Under the pieces are notes generated by a model. It was not told the DNA's origin, did no database searches, and saw nothing but the letters and a program-made list of their open reading frames with translations. 64,000 nucleotides of DNA, from positions 248,001-312,000 of the forward strand of contig NZ_JXQQ01000010.1 of NCBI RefSeq assembly GCF_000834655.1. Direction: 5' to 3'. The translations under genes and the position numbers were made by a program. Positions 37,902 to 47,660 of the stretch are shown here, piece after piece (position 1 is the first letter of the stretch; the number at the start of each line of letters is the position of its first letter). The DNA is from Variovorax paradoxus. GTDB lineage: Bacteria; Pseudomonadota; Gammaproteobacteria; Burkholderiales; Burkholderiaceae_C.

Positions 37902-39185
37902 TTAAATTTCGTTGGCAACCAATGAATCTGGGCGCCAGTAAGGCAACAGGGATCCTCCTGCCTTGTCCAGAACAATCGCCACGCTCTGTTTCGCACGCGT
38001 CACCGCGACATAGAAACTTGAAGCGGGTCCCTCCGCCAGGTAAGCACCGGATGCAACGAACTTGGCGATCGGAGCAGTCGGCACGATTAGCACGCGGCCA
38101 TATGTCATGCCCTTCGAAACCTTGAAGTTCAGATAGTCAAGATCGAAGTCCTTTCCTGATGTAACGCTATTTCGCAGACACTGAGGTTTGAACGTGTGAA
38201 CGTACTCGGCGACATGCTTCGTCGCAACTAAGAACACTCCGTCATGATGTGTCACTGTCTTGTTCTTGGACTGTGTGATCGGGAACTTGCAAGAAGGTTC
38301 GAAGATGCTGTCAGAGAAACTCGCGATGGTGGGATGGCATCTCCACGTCGTAACGCTCTTAATGATTTCTAGAAGCCCTGCGGCTTGACGCTCTCGCGCC
38401 CACTTGATGGCCCCAGCGTTCGGCGTGGCAGCGGGCGCGGAAAGCGCGTACCAGAGCAGCGCCTCGATGTCGTAGCCCTGCTCCTTGAAAGCAGGTGCAT
38501 CGGGCACCTGGGGGAGGCGCTTGGAGTCCATCACACCCAGCACGCGCATCTTGCCCGCCTTGACGTGCTGCAGCGGGCCGGTGATGGAGGTGCCCTGGAT
38601 GTCGATCTGGCTGCCGAGCATGGCCTGCAGGCCGGGGGAATCCCCGTTGAACGGAATGTGCGTCGTGCGGATGCCGGCCATGCCCTCGAAGGCCAGTGGC
38701 GCCAGGTTGGTCAGGATGGATGCGCCCGGCGAGCCACGGTTGATCTTGTCCGGATGAGCCTTGGCATAGGCCACCATTTCCTTGATGTTCTTGTAGGGCA
38801 GATCCGGGCGCCCCACGATGATCGTCGGTTGATAGGCGATCTGGGTGACGGGCGTGAAGCTCTTCGCCGGGTCATAGGGCAGCTTGTCGTACATCACGGT
38901 GTTGCTCGCCAGAATGCTCAGCGAGCTCATCAGCACGGTGGTGCCGTCGGGCTTCGAGCGGGCAACGTTGTCTGCCGCCACGATGCCGCTGGCACCGGGC
39001 TTGTTCTCCACGATGGTCTGGGTGCCGCGCCTGGTGAGCTCCGAAGCCAGCAGCCGCGCGTATTGGTCTGTTCCGCCGCCAGCCGCGAACGGCACCACGA
39101 CGCGTAGGGGTTGCTGAGCCTGCGCCGTCCCGACCGCGAGGCCGAGAGCGAGCAGAAAGCCGCCGAGGCGCTTTCGGAATTGCAT
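37902..39185 (-). pseudogene. Chimeric frame: Bug-type receptor N-terminus joined to UvrD-like helicase C-terminus
   Basis: The start at 39185 (MQFRKRLGGFLLALGLAVGT) has AGGAGA upstream and a signal peptide. Residues to about 265 are a tripartite tricarboxylate receptor (VVPFAAGGGTDQYARLLASE, VENKPGASGIVAADNVA). After about 38385 the same frame becomes the last ~160 residues of a UvrD/Rep helicase: TTWRCHPTIASFSDSIF, VSKGMTYGRVLIVPTAPI and SSFYVAVTRAKQSVAIVLD (motif VI R). Both halves are incomplete, so this is a recombination scar. An exported protein with a helicase tail is unlikely to work. Confidence 0.8.
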
Positions 39186-39334
39186 TGCGATGTCTCCTGA
39201 ATGGGCCGCTGAGAATGGTTTGACCCAGTTTAGGAGCGCGGGAAACGCGACATGCATCAAAGCATGAAAAGGTGCTTTGTAGTTTTAGCGGGAATTGCTG
39301 CGGCGCGATCGGCGAGTTCACAAGCTGACGCGCA

Positions 39335-39713
39335 CCCAGCGTTATTCACGCAATGTGAACACCACCGAGAGGCAGGAAACCGGCCCCGAATGGATCGCCT
39401 CGATCCCGTGCAGCGCCGTTGCTTCGAACAGCAGTGAGTCCGCTGCCCTCACCTCCACGGACCTGCCGCCATAGCGGTAGACTACCTCCCCGCACAGGAG
39501 TACAGGAACTTGAGGCCTGGATGCTGGAAGGTCACATAAGGAACGGCACCGGGCAGCAGCGTGACCAGGTAGGGCTCGACGAACAGGTTGCCGGACAACA
39601 GATGCCCTAGCAGCTCGTAGCGGTAGTCTGACACCGCACCGACCCGATCCACCACAACACCCTGCCCTGCGCGCACATGGCAGAAGTCGGTGCGCCGGGC
39701 CTGATCCTAACCA
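39335..39713 (-). pseudogene. Truncated duplicate of the XRE-cupin regulator
   Basis: The minus strand encodes MRAGQGVVVDRVGAVSDYRY, ELLGHLLSGNLFVEPYLVTL and TFQHPGLKFLY, nearly identical to the cupin half of the regulator at 22832-23512. A 1-nt loss near 39495 shifts the remaining cupin strands. The HTH half is gone, replaced at about 39713 by an IS OrfA fragment. Similarity between the copies continues past the gene ends (39300 against 22795). Confidence 0.8.
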
Positions 39714-40059
39714 TGGCTTTCCTGGCCTCAGGCAGCGCCTCGCGAGCCCATGCGGTCAACGTCCCACGACCCGGATAGCCCAAGGCTCTCATCGTTGCGG
39801 CAATGCAGCGATCGTGAGTGATGTAGTGCTCGACAGCCGCCTCCTTCTGCGCCTGCGAGTACTTGGGGACTCGGCCCGCATAGCCCACAGGCAAATCGAG
39901 CCGCTGCTCGTATTCGCGGTGCCAGCCCTTCAGGACATTCTTGGTCGGATAACCCAGCTGACGAATGGTCGCCCTGACGCGTTTGCCGAGCTTGATATAC
40001 AGCTCGACCGCTCGAACCTGTCTTCGTATGAATACATGAACTAGCTCTTGGTAGTCCAA
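39714..40059 (-). mobile_element. IS3-type transposase OrfA fragment
   Basis: About 115 codons match OrfA helix-turn-helix proteins of IS3-group elements: VRAVELYIKLGKRVRATIRQ, LGYPTKNVLKGWHREYEQ, KYSQAQKEAAVEHYITHDR and RALGYPGRGTLTAW. No OrfB follows. The fragment is joined on the left to the cupin remnant and on the right to a thioesterase remnant, so the element probably inserted and then recombined. Confidence 0.72.
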
Positions 40060-40094
40060 GTTTTTGTCCGCATTCTTCGCGGGTCAGCATTCCA

Positions 40095-40289
40095 TGGAAA
40101 TCAACAGCGGTCCGCAGTTCTGTTGCGCTAGCGGTCAGTTTCGCTGGCCAAGACGGATCGATGAGATTACGAGTCAAGGTCACTCGTGTCTTTGTCGGAA
40201 TGGAATCGATGAAATCCTTGGAGATTCCCTCAAACCTGAAGAGATCGATTGAAGACTACCGTTCGTTGGTCAAGCCGCCGGTCGAGTAG
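40095..40289 (+). pseudogene. C-terminal remnant of a 4HBT thioesterase, paralogue of the gene at 43.4 kb
   Basis: The plus strand reads AVRSSVALAVSFAGQDG, VTRVFVGMESMKSLEIPSNL and KRSIEDYRSLVKPPVE then a stop. This matches the last ~60 residues of the thioesterase at 43377-43814 (VFVDMESMKSLEIPSDLKRS). The N-terminal catalytic part is missing, apparently displaced by the IS fragment, so it is inactive. Confidence 0.75.
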
Positions 40290-40373
40290 CTCATCTTTCC
40301 GAATACTCTCACGCTGATTGCCGGCAGTGAGCCGGACTTTCAAACAGCAGCGGACCAATCGACGAAGACGATA

Positions 40374-41042
40374 CTAGGTGCTAGCTCTAGGACCGCCGCG
40401 AGAGGCAGACGTTTTCCGGCGCCTGCCGACCACAGCCGGGTCTTCGGCCTCCACTCCTGCAACGCCGTGAAGAAAGAGTTGGGTCGCAATGGGTGCGATT
40501 TCGGCGTAAGTGAATCGTCCGTTCGGCTGAAACCAGGTGAACATCCAGTTCAGCATCCCGAAAAGGAACATCGTAAGCAGTTTGGGAAGTTGCGTACCGT
40601 CCAAGTCGGGGCGAGCCGCAGCGACCGCATCGGAAAAGACTCGGACAACTGCGCGTTCTTTGTCGAGGACGCACGCCTGCGCCTCAACGTCCAAGAAGCG
40701 AACATCTTCGGTAAGGACCCGGTGCTCGTTTTGCGCCTCGGCGTACTCGAGCATGAATGCCTTGATGAGTTCCGGCAGTCTCCGCTCTGGAGTCAACTCC
40801 ATAGCCTCCACACCCGTGACGATGTCTGCGAGACGTGACACGTGGCCGTCAGCGATGTGAAACAACACCTCGGCTTTGTCCTTGAAGTGGTGATACAGCC
40901 CTGGCTTCGAGAGGTGGCTGGCTTCGGCAATCTCGTTCATGGATGTGGCTGCAAAGCCTTTGCGAGCGAACAACTCAGCCGCATTCCTCGAGATCAAGGC
41001 GCGCTGTTCGTTGGTTCGAGGCGAGATGCGTTCAACGCTCAT
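40374..41042 (-). CDS. TetR/AcrR family transcriptional regulator
   Basis: A 222-aa regulator from the ATG at 41042 (MSVERISPRTNEQRALI); a longer frame opens at 41090. The HTH is at about residues 15-60 (AAELFARKGFAATSMNEIAE, SHLSKPGLYHHFKDKAEVL), followed by a TetR C-domain. A 16-bp palindrome of TetR-operator type (GACCGACCGGTCGGTC) lies 120 bp upstream, between it and the divergent tannase-like gene, so it probably represses both. The ligand may be an acyl-CoA or aromatic compound, by analogy with related regulators. Confidence 0.88.
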   Translation of the reverse strand: MSVERISPRTNEQRALISRNAAELFARKGFAATSMNEIAEASHLSKPGLYHHFKDKAEVLFHIADGHVSRLADIVTGVEAMELTPERRLPELIKAFMLEYAEAQNEHRVLTEDVRFLDVEAQACVLDKERAVVRVFSDAVAAARPDLDGTQLPKLLTMFLFGMLNWMFTWFQPNGRFTYAEIAPIATQLFLHGVAGVEAEDPAVVGRRRKTSASRGGPRAST

Positions 41043-41161
41043 GGGCAAGGTGATGGGCTGAGGCAAACGCTCAGCGACAACTCGAATCATAGGTGTTTGT
41101 CCGGACGGCTTAGCGCTTGCGAAAGTCCTGACTGCGACGGTATTCTCATCTCCGGATTACG

Positions 41162-41177
41162 GACCGACCGGTCGGTC
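41162..41177. promoter_or_regulatory. TetR-type operator GACCGACCGGTCGGTC
   Basis: A perfect 16-bp palindrome between the divergent TetR and tannase-like genes. The ACCGACCGGTCGGT core is typical for TetR regulators of the acyl-CoA-responsive kind. It lies 92 bp before the esterase start. Confidence 0.7.
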
Positions 41178-41253
41178 GTGATCCAGAGAGCGATCGAATC
41201 GTTAGGAAACAGCCTCCTGGCGAATGGCGGCAATACAAACACTGGAGACAAAC

Positions 41254-42915
41254 ATGCGCGACGAACTCTTAACCCGTGCCAGGATGCTGGGTGGGCTTGC
41301 AATTGCAGTGATCTTTTCTTTGCAAGGCTGTGGCGGTGGCAGTGGCAGCAACGCGCTTGGTCTCGCGTTTGCACCAGCACCCGCACCCGCACCCGCACCA
41401 GCACCTACACCTCCACCTACGCCTGCTCCTGGCCCCGCGTCTGGGCCGAGTGCCGAGCAGCTGAAGGCCGTTTGCGCTTCACTGAGTGGACAAGTCATCG
41501 AAGGAGTAACGATTACGAAGGCCACGCGCTTCGAAGCCGCAGCATCCGTGAACCCGTCCGGCTTTTGCCAGGTGCTCGGTACGCGTGCGCCATATCTCGA
41601 TATCGAAGTCGACGTGCCAGACAACTGGACAGGGCGCTACTGGCAACAGGGAGGGGGTGGCTTCGATGGCCGCATTCCCTCTGCGCTCACCACAGATTCC
41701 AGCGGCAATCTCACATCACTCAGTCCTGCTGTAGGGCTCAAGGGCGCGATCTATGCCGCGTCGAACGGGGGCAACCGCGCATCAGTATCGGCGCAGGCAG
41801 CTCCTGCGGTATGGGGAAATGGAACTCCCGAGGGACGTCAGTCGGCAACGGACTATGCATACCAAGCTTTGGGCACGACGGTCTACTTCGGCAAAGCGCT
41901 CGCCAAGGCCTTCTTCGGCTCGGCCCCGACACACAGCTACTTCAATGGCTGCTCCAACGGTGGGCGAAATGCATACATTGCAGCGCAGCGCTGGCCGGAG
42001 GAGTTCGATGGCATCGTGTCGGGTTGCGAAACGATGGATATGACTGGACAGACGTCTGCATGGCTGCAGGCGGCCTCCTATTCTGGGACGCCTGCCGCTC
42101 TCAGCAGCACTCAAAACAACGCCGCTTGGTCCGCAGCTCTGGCTGCATGCGACTCGCTCGATGGCGTGACAGACTCACTTATCGGCAATCCGAAGGCATG
42201 CACATTCGATCCCGCAGTGCTTCAATGTGGCGCTGCAGGGGCCAGCAACGACCCCTCAGTATGTCTGACAACAACTCAGGTTGCCACGATGAAATCACTC
42301 ATCACAGATCAGAAACTTCAGAACGGAACCACCGTCCTTTCCGGCTACTCGTGGGCCAGAGGGCTTGGTCAGGGCTGGGGCAGCCTCGGTGGAGGGTTTG
42401 CCTTGCTGGCAAGTGGCGACCCCGCATGGCTGACGTCCGCTCGACAGTCCGGATTCCAGCTGGAATCCGACTATTACATGATCGGCAGCGGCCTCGCACG
42501 CATCGGTGCCGACCATGACAAAGCCGCCATCGCAGCTTTCATCACGGCGGGCAAGAAACTCATCTCCTGGCACGATGGCAGCGATGGACTCCTGTCACCA
42601 AACGACCACTACCGCAACTGGACGACCATGACGGACATCGCCAAGTTCAATGGCCTTTCCGACCCAAGCACCGCAACACGGTTCTTCATCATTCCAGGCG
42701 GAAGTCACTCCGCCGGCCAAACACTGCAGGAAGTGGACTGGGCCAGTTCCATCATGGGTTGGGTCGAAGACGGCATCGCTCCTACGCAGATGACATACAC
42801 ATTCAGGAGCGGAACGACGACGCGAAGCCTGCCTGTCTGTCAGTATCCCCAGTACCCCAAGTACAAGGGTTCCGGCGACATCAATGGACTCAGCAGTTAT
42901 TCCTGCGAATCGTGA
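41254..42915 (+). CDS. Tannase/feruloyl esterase family lipoprotein
   Basis: A 553-aa secreted esterase starting at 41254 with GGAGA upstream (an in-frame ATG at 41224 lacks one). The lipobox IFSLQGCGGG follows a short hydrophobic segment. A low-complexity linker of alternating Ala-Pro (APAPAPAP, TPPPTPAPGP) comes next. The family nucleophile is S234 in YFNGCSNGGRNA. The C-terminal His motif is PGGSHSAGQ, whereas relatives have H-C forming a disulfide with the Cys before Ser; that second Cys is missing here. It hydrolyses phenolic or other aromatic esters outside the cell. Divergent TetR gene upstream. Confidence 0.85.
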   Translation: MRDELLTRARMLGGLAIAVIFSLQGCGGGSGSNALGLAFAPAPAPAPAPAPTPPPTPAPGPASGPSAEQLKAVCASLSGQVIEGVTITKATRFEAAASVNPSGFCQVLGTRAPYLDIEVDVPDNWTGRYWQQGGGGFDGRIPSALTTDSSGNLTSLSPAVGLKGAIYAASNGGNRASVSAQAAPAVWGNGTPEGRQSATDYAYQALGTTVYFGKALAKAFFGSAPTHSYFNGCSNGGRNAYIAAQRWPEEFDGIVSGCETMDMTGQTSAWLQAASYSGTPAALSSTQNNAAWSAALAACDSLDGVTDSLIGNPKACTFDPAVLQCGAAGASNDPSVCLTTTQVATMKSLITDQKLQNGTTVLSGYSWARGLGQGWGSLGGGFALLASGDPAWLTSARQSGFQLESDYYMIGSGLARIGADHDKAAIAAFITAGKKLISWHDGSDGLLSPNDHYRNWTTMTDIAKFNGLSDPSTATRFFIIPGGSHSAGQTLQEVDWASSIMGWVEDGIAPTQMTYTFRSGTTTRSLPVCQYPQYPKYKGSGDINGLSSYSCES

Positions 42916-43118
42916 GCTAGTAGGACCGCGTGCGCCCTCTGTGTTAAAGCACTTCGCCAGCCGTGCGCGCGTTCGTAAGCGGTAACAAGAACGCTGCCAC
43001 GGACGCGCGCACCATCTGGCCCGGCGATTCAACAGCAGGGCACCAAATTCGTAGGCGCTAAGACGATGATGCAGCAAGCCACGCTCACCTTGCATCGTCA
43101 GCGCGAGATGTTGGTGCG
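42916..43118. other. Intergenic DNA before porin scrap
   Basis: No gene recognised. It may contain further decayed porin sequence, but frames are broken and I could not align it. Confidence 0.4.
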
Positions 43119-43268
43119 GATGGTCTCCATCCGACTAACGTCCATGGCCCCGGAATTGACGCAACGCAGGGCGCCAGCGCCAGCCAATGGGCGCTCGGCT
43201 ACGTGCACCACCTATCCCGCCGCACGGCGCCGTACGCCACGTTCGCACTCAGCGCGTTTGCCAAATAG
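43119..43268 (+). pseudogene. Gram-negative porin C-terminal fragment
   Basis: About 49 codons ending in TAG read GIDATQGASASQWALGYVHH, LSRRTAPYATFALSAFAK, which follows the penultimate strands of Burkholderiales general porins (ASQWALGYVHNLSKRT type). The final strand ending in Phe is missing and no intact upstream porin is present. Confidence 0.5.
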
Positions 43269-43376
43269 AAGAGCCCACACGGAGCAGCCCTGTCCGCTTT
43301 CGGGCGTTGGAAACGGATTTCTCGCTCTCCCACTTGTCAGTGCAGCGCTTCCTATTCTTGCCCGGCCTCAGCGCCT

Positions 43377-43814
43377 TCAGTCTGGCCCGCACGACTCGGC
43401 CGCCGAGCGATAACCTTCGATCGATCGTTTCAGGTCTGAAGGTATCTCCAGAGATTTCATTGATTCCATGTCGACGAAGACAAAGGTCACCTCAGCTCGT
43501 AGCCTCGGCCGTTTGTCCTGGCCCGCGAAATCCACCTCCAGCGCGACGGAACTTCGACCCGTTGCGACAACGATCAAGGTTGAGATCAACGCCTCGCCCA
43601 ATCTGCTGGGGGCTTTGAACTCGAAGTCGAGCTTCACTGTGGGAATCGCGATGCGGCGAACACGGTGCAGGCAATCAAAGTCGACACCAAGCCCATGCTT
43701 GAACCAATGCTCGACCGTGTCGTTGACCATCTCGGCATAGCGTGGATAAAAGACGATGCCTGCGGGATCGCAGTGCTTGAAGCCGATCTCTAAACCCATT
43801 TCATGACGCTTCAT
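43377..43814 (-). CDS. Acyl-CoA thioesterase, 4-hydroxybenzoyl-CoA thioesterase family
   Basis: A 145-aa hotdog-fold thioesterase starting at 43814 (MKRHEMGLEIGFKHCDPAGI); the frame opens 21 codons earlier, but inside iorB. The motif HCDPAGIVFYPRYAEMVND carries the Asp of the 4HBT active site, and the length is typical. It is the last gene of the eleven-gene catabolic operon, 13 bp after iorB, and could release an aromatic or acyl group from CoA. A C-terminal paralogue fragment lies at 40.1-40.3 kb. Confidence 0.85.
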   Translation of the reverse strand: MKRHEMGLEIGFKHCDPAGIVFYPRYAEMVNDTVEHWFKHGLGVDFDCLHRVRRIAIPTVKLDFEFKAPSRLGEALISTLIVVATGRSSVALEVDFAGQDKRPRLRAEVTFVFVDMESMKSLEIPSDLKRSIEGYRSAAESCGPD

Positions 43815-43827
43815 TCCTGCACCCCGG

Positions 43828-45378
43828 TCAAGCAAGAGAGCGTGCCTGCACTTGGCCAAAATCACGCGATGAGTCACCAGGGGCCATCGATTTCATCACT
43901 GCCTCCAATGCGGTGCCCCCCTCATCTGCCAGCGCTGCTTCGCGAAGCTGCTTGAGCCTGGATGCAGCATCCACGGCAGGCAGCTGCGCAATCACGGACA
44001 TGATGGACTTGAAATTGCGCATGCCCCGGGCATGGGTGTCGCTGTAACCCTTGATGAGTCGCTGACATTGGGCGATCTCGCAAGCCAGGTCGTAGTCGTG
44101 GCTCGCCGCGCTCGCGATGCGTCCGAGCCAGTCGGAGATTTCGCTCATCTCGTGGCGGTAGCGCAGCGAGTACTTGCGAACTGCCTTGAATCGAGAGACG
44201 CCATACAGAACCAGGAACCCCACGAGGGACGAACTGCGAACGACTCGCCCATTCCTTGTCAACGGTCCAAGCAGCGAGTTCACGAGCCTGGAGCGCAAGA
44301 CGAATCTTCCGAGGGCCGGGGGAAGCGTATCTGCAATTTCTTCGAGCCTTGGATGGAAGTACTCGTTGATGCGCACAACCTGACCCGGCGCCGCACCAAT
44401 TTCCTGCCGAACCCGCTCGAACCTCGATTTGCGGATCTTCAGCTCCGCAACACGGGGAAGATCTTCGAAGCTCATCCAAAGCGCAAGATGGCGAGCCACG
44501 TCATTGGTCAGCCTGAACGAGCCATCACCTCGAGCCGCTTCAAGTCGATGCACTTCGTCCATCTTGTCGAGGTAGAGCTTGGCATAGTCTGTGGACTGAT
44601 AGTCCGAAGTCTTCGCAATTCCGGCATGAAGCATGGCGTGCGTCGACGGTGAGTAGTTCCGCTCGATGCGCTGCGCGAGGCAGGCAAGTCGTGGGTCTAC
44701 GCGAATCAGACCGGAGGGCCTCGCTTCGCCATCCTCGGAACGCGCATCGGTCCCGGCCAAGAATCCGGCGGCGAACGCCTTCAGGCTCGGGGCAACGCCC
44801 ACGCCTCCTTCTCGAATGGCCTCCTCGCACATATCACGGGGCAGACCCGGAAGAGCCGCTGCCGCCAGCGCCCCGAAGAGGCTTGCACTGATGACGCTTC
44901 CTGCCTTCTCTGCAACGGCGGCAAAGTCTTGAAGTACGAGTTGACGCGACGCCCTCTCGCATTGAGCACGGAAGGCACTGGAGTCCATGCGGCCATCCCC
45001 CATGGCCATCTTCTCCTGGAGCGCGTAGACCCGGTGAGACGAGGCAATCAGCAGCGTGCGATCGGGCGTCACCAGGCCGCGCTGGACGGCGCGCGCTGCC
45101 TCCATGAGCTCAGATGCAATCACCACGTCCACGTCACCCGGCGTGGGCATCAGCGCGAAGATGGGTGTCTCCACAGTCCCGCGGATGAGCGGGAGAATTT
45201 CGACGTAGTAGATGGTCGCACCGGTACGCTGGGCTACACCGGGAACCGAGGTCGATTGCGCATGCAAACCTTGGCGCTCGGCCGTTTGGACGATCCAGTC
45301 CACAAGGACTCCGCCACCTTCACCCCCCATCGCCAGGATGGCAATCTTCAGCGGTCGCATAGCTGCTTCAGGCTGCAT
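43828..45378 (-). CDS. Indolepyruvate oxidoreductase subunit beta-like protein (IorB family)
   Basis: A 516-aa protein. The N-terminal ~190 residues are the gamma-type domain of 2-oxoacid:ferredoxin oxidoreductases (IAILAMGGEGGGVLVDWIVQ, SVPGVAQRTGATIYYVEI). The remainder is the long helical extension seen in aerobic IorB-like proteins. Its start overlaps the end of iorA by 11 bp. With IorA it forms a thiamine- and Fe-S-dependent enzyme acting on aryl 2-oxoacids. In this operon the substrate may be isatinate (2-aminophenylglyoxylate), released by the cyclase-type hydrolases; inferred. Confidence 0.87.
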   Translation of the reverse strand: MQPEAAMRPLKIAILAMGGEGGGVLVDWIVQTAERQGLHAQSTSVPGVAQRTGATIYYVEILPLIRGTVETPIFALMPTPGDVDVVIASELMEAARAVQRGLVTPDRTLLIASSHRVYALQEKMAMGDGRMDSSAFRAQCERASRQLVLQDFAAVAEKAGSVISASLFGALAAAALPGLPRDMCEEAIREGGVGVAPSLKAFAAGFLAGTDARSEDGEARPSGLIRVDPRLACLAQRIERNYSPSTHAMLHAGIAKTSDYQSTDYAKLYLDKMDEVHRLEAARGDGSFRLTNDVARHLALWMSFEDLPRVAELKIRKSRFERVRQEIGAAPGQVVRINEYFHPRLEEIADTLPPALGRFVLRSRLVNSLLGPLTRNGRVVRSSSLVGFLVLYGVSRFKAVRKYSLRYRHEMSEISDWLGRIASAASHDYDLACEIAQCQRLIKGYSDTHARGMRNFKSIMSVIAQLPAVDAASRLKQLREAALADEGGTALEAVMKSMAPGDSSRDFGQVQARSLA

Positions 45379-47554
45379 ATCGAAACTCCTTGGCAGCCAG
45401 GCGCCGTTGCATCGGATGAATCACGGCATTGGCCAGCCTGTTCCTCCATCGCTCGAACCAACCTGCATTGCGCACGACTTCAATGCGGTAGAAGGACGGA
45501 CACAGGACGGCTGCATGGGAAACTTCCCCGCAGTGTCCGCATGCGACGCAACTGGACTCGACGGTGGCCACGGGGTCCTGGCGCAGAGGATCGGGGTTGT
45601 CCTTGATGGTCAAGGAAGGGCACCCGGACAGCCGAATGCACGAGTGGTCTCCCGTGCATGTCTCCGCATCCACGCCAAACTTTTCCTGCACGACACGCGC
45701 CCCGGCTTTCAATCGATCTCGAACCTGAGGCTTTATGCGGCGTTGCTTGTTGAGCATGCACTCGGACTGCGCAACCACCACCTTCGGCCCTGAATCCGAA
45801 GACGTCAGCGCATCCGACAGGGCCCTCTTCATTGCCTTCAGATCGTAGGTGCGCGAAACGGTGCGAATCCATCTGACGCCTATCCCGCGGACCGCCTCGA
45901 CAATGGGCAGCGACGCCGTCCGGGTCGGCCCGGCTCCTCGCGACGACAAGATATCCTGACCTCCAGTGGCCGCCGAGTAGCCGTTGTCGACCAGCACGAT
46001 GACGCTGTTGCTCTGGTTGAAGACGGCATTGCCAACACCGGAAGTCAGGCCGTTGTGCCAGAAGCCCCCATCGCCCATGATGCTGACGCTGCGCCTTCCC
46101 GTCTGCCCGGTATTCAAGGCGGCTGCCCCTGCAGCGCCCAGGCCGTAACCCATGGAGGTCGCACCGATGTCAAACGGCGCAAGCGCAGCAAACTGATGGC
46201 AGCCGATGTCGGCGCTGATGTGGTGCTTGCCTGTCTCCTTCTCCACCATCTTCAATGCGGTGAAGACCGGCCGCTCGGGACAGCCGGTACAGAACGAAGG
46301 CGGTCTCGGCAGGACGGGGCCACCATCGTCGAGGGCGACGCCGGGCATGGAGGGAATAATCGGCGTGACCTTCGGCGCCAGCATCTGCCTGACCCCCTCG
46401 GGGATCCTTTCCTTCTCGAGCATCGACGGGACGTACTTCTGAAGAAAGCGTCGCAAGCCTTTGAGCATGACCAAGGTGGTGTACTCGCCGGCCTTAGGCA
46501 GCATGTCCTTGCCGTGCACGCGCGTCGTCATTTCCTGGCGATTCACGATGGTGTGCAAGGTCTGCTCGATGAATTCGGGTTGGCCTTCCTCGAGCATCAG
46601 AACGGCGTCCTTGCCTTCGAAGAATTCCTGCACTTCAAGGTCCACGACCGGATATACCACGTTCATTACGTAGATCGGAAGCGCGGTTCTTCCGTAGATA
46701 TCTGCCAGCCCCAACAATTCCAAAGCACGCATCAATGAGTTGTAGAGCCCGCCCTGGACCACCAGGCCGACGTTGAGCTTGGCATCGCCGAAGATTTCGT
46801 TGAGCGCATGCTCCCTGATGAACGCCTGCGCCGCAGGCCAACGGTCCGAGATTTTTTCGTGTTCGTGCACGAAGGTCGCCGGAGCCAGGGCCATGCGATG
46901 GATGTCGCGCCGGGGCTCATCCAGGGCGTCCTTCACGGTGAAAGGCGGCCTCCGGTTCTCGGAGGCGATAAAGCGTCCATGGGAATGGCAAGCGCGCACA
47001 CGCATGGTCAGCATGGCGGGCGTTCGACTGGCTTCGGACAGTTCGAACGCCTTCTCGACGGCACGCACCAGCGAAGCGTGGTTGGGCCGCGGATCGAGCA
47101 GCCACATCTGCGACTTCATGGCGAACGCATGTGAGCGCTCCTGGATGATGCTCGAGCCCTCTCCGTAGTCCTCGCCGAGGATGACCAAGACTCCGCCAGT
47201 CACGCCGCCCGAGGCGAGATTGGACAATGCGTCCGATGCGACATTGGTGCCCACGGTCGACTTGAACGTGATCGCACCGCGCAGAGGGTAGTGGACCGAC
47301 GCGCCCAGCATGGCCGCTGCAGTGGCCTCACTGGCGCTGCTGTCGAAGTGGACCCCCAGGGCGTCGAGGGTCTCGCTCGCATCGGCCAAGACGTCCATCA
47401 GGTGGGACACGGGTGACCCCTGATAGCCCCCGACATACGCTACGCCGGATTGCAGCAAGGCCTTGGTCACGGCAAGAATGCCTTCGCCCTCGAACTCTGC
47501 GCCGGGCGCGATCTTGAGCTTCTCGACCTCGTGCTTGAAGGAACGTTCTGCCAT
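45368..47554 (-). CDS. Indolepyruvate oxidoreductase subunit alpha-like protein (IorA family)
   Basis: A 728-aa thiamine diphosphate enzyme. Visible are the pyrimidine-binding domain (VAYVGGYQGSPVSHLMDVLA), the central AAEATAAAMLGASVHY-like segment and the TPP-binding IMGDGGFWHNGLTSGVGNAV with VLVDNGYSAATGGQ. The C-terminal Cys clusters CTGDHSCIRLSGC and CVACGHCGEVSHAAVLC would hold Fe-S centres. Archaeal IorA oxidises indolepyruvate to indoleacetyl-CoA; bacterial relatives act on other aryl 2-oxoacids. Position after two cyclase-family hydrolases suggests decarboxylation of their product. Confidence 0.9.
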   Translation of the reverse strand: MAERSFKHEVEKLKIAPGAEFEGEGILAVTKALLQSGVAYVGGYQGSPVSHLMDVLADASETLDALGVHFDSSASEATAAAMLGASVHYPLRGAITFKSTVGTNVASDALSNLASGGVTGGVLVILGEDYGEGSSIIQERSHAFAMKSQMWLLDPRPNHASLVRAVEKAFELSEASRTPAMLTMRVRACHSHGRFIASENRRPPFTVKDALDEPRRDIHRMALAPATFVHEHEKISDRWPAAQAFIREHALNEIFGDAKLNVGLVVQGGLYNSLMRALELLGLADIYGRTALPIYVMNVVYPVVDLEVQEFFEGKDAVLMLEEGQPEFIEQTLHTIVNRQEMTTRVHGKDMLPKAGEYTTLVMLKGLRRFLQKYVPSMLEKERIPEGVRQMLAPKVTPIIPSMPGVALDDGGPVLPRPPSFCTGCPERPVFTALKMVEKETGKHHISADIGCHQFAALAPFDIGATSMGYGLGAAGAAALNTGQTGRRSVSIMGDGGFWHNGLTSGVGNAVFNQSNSVIVLVDNGYSAATGGQDILSSRGAGPTRTASLPIVEAVRGIGVRWIRTVSRTYDLKAMKRALSDALTSSDSGPKVVVAQSECMLNKQRRIKPQVRDRLKAGARVVQEKFGVDAETCTGDHSCIRLSGCPSLTIKDNPDPLRQDPVATVESSCVACGHCGEVSHAAVLCPSFYRIEVVRNAGWFERWRNRLANAVIHPMQRRLAAKEFRYAA

Positions 47555-47660
47555 GAAGATTCTCGTGGTTCTGAATGGAATGGATGGGAGAGGAGTGCGA
47601 AGCCCGCGGTCAATTGCGCGGAGACAGGGTGCGTGGGGAGCCGGGCAACAACGGACGCGC

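Noticed and set aside
41380..41440. Repetitive GCACCCGCACCC-type run in the esterase gene as a possible regulatory repeat
   Set aside because: It encodes the Ala-Pro linker after the lipobox and is explained by coding; length variation may still occur.
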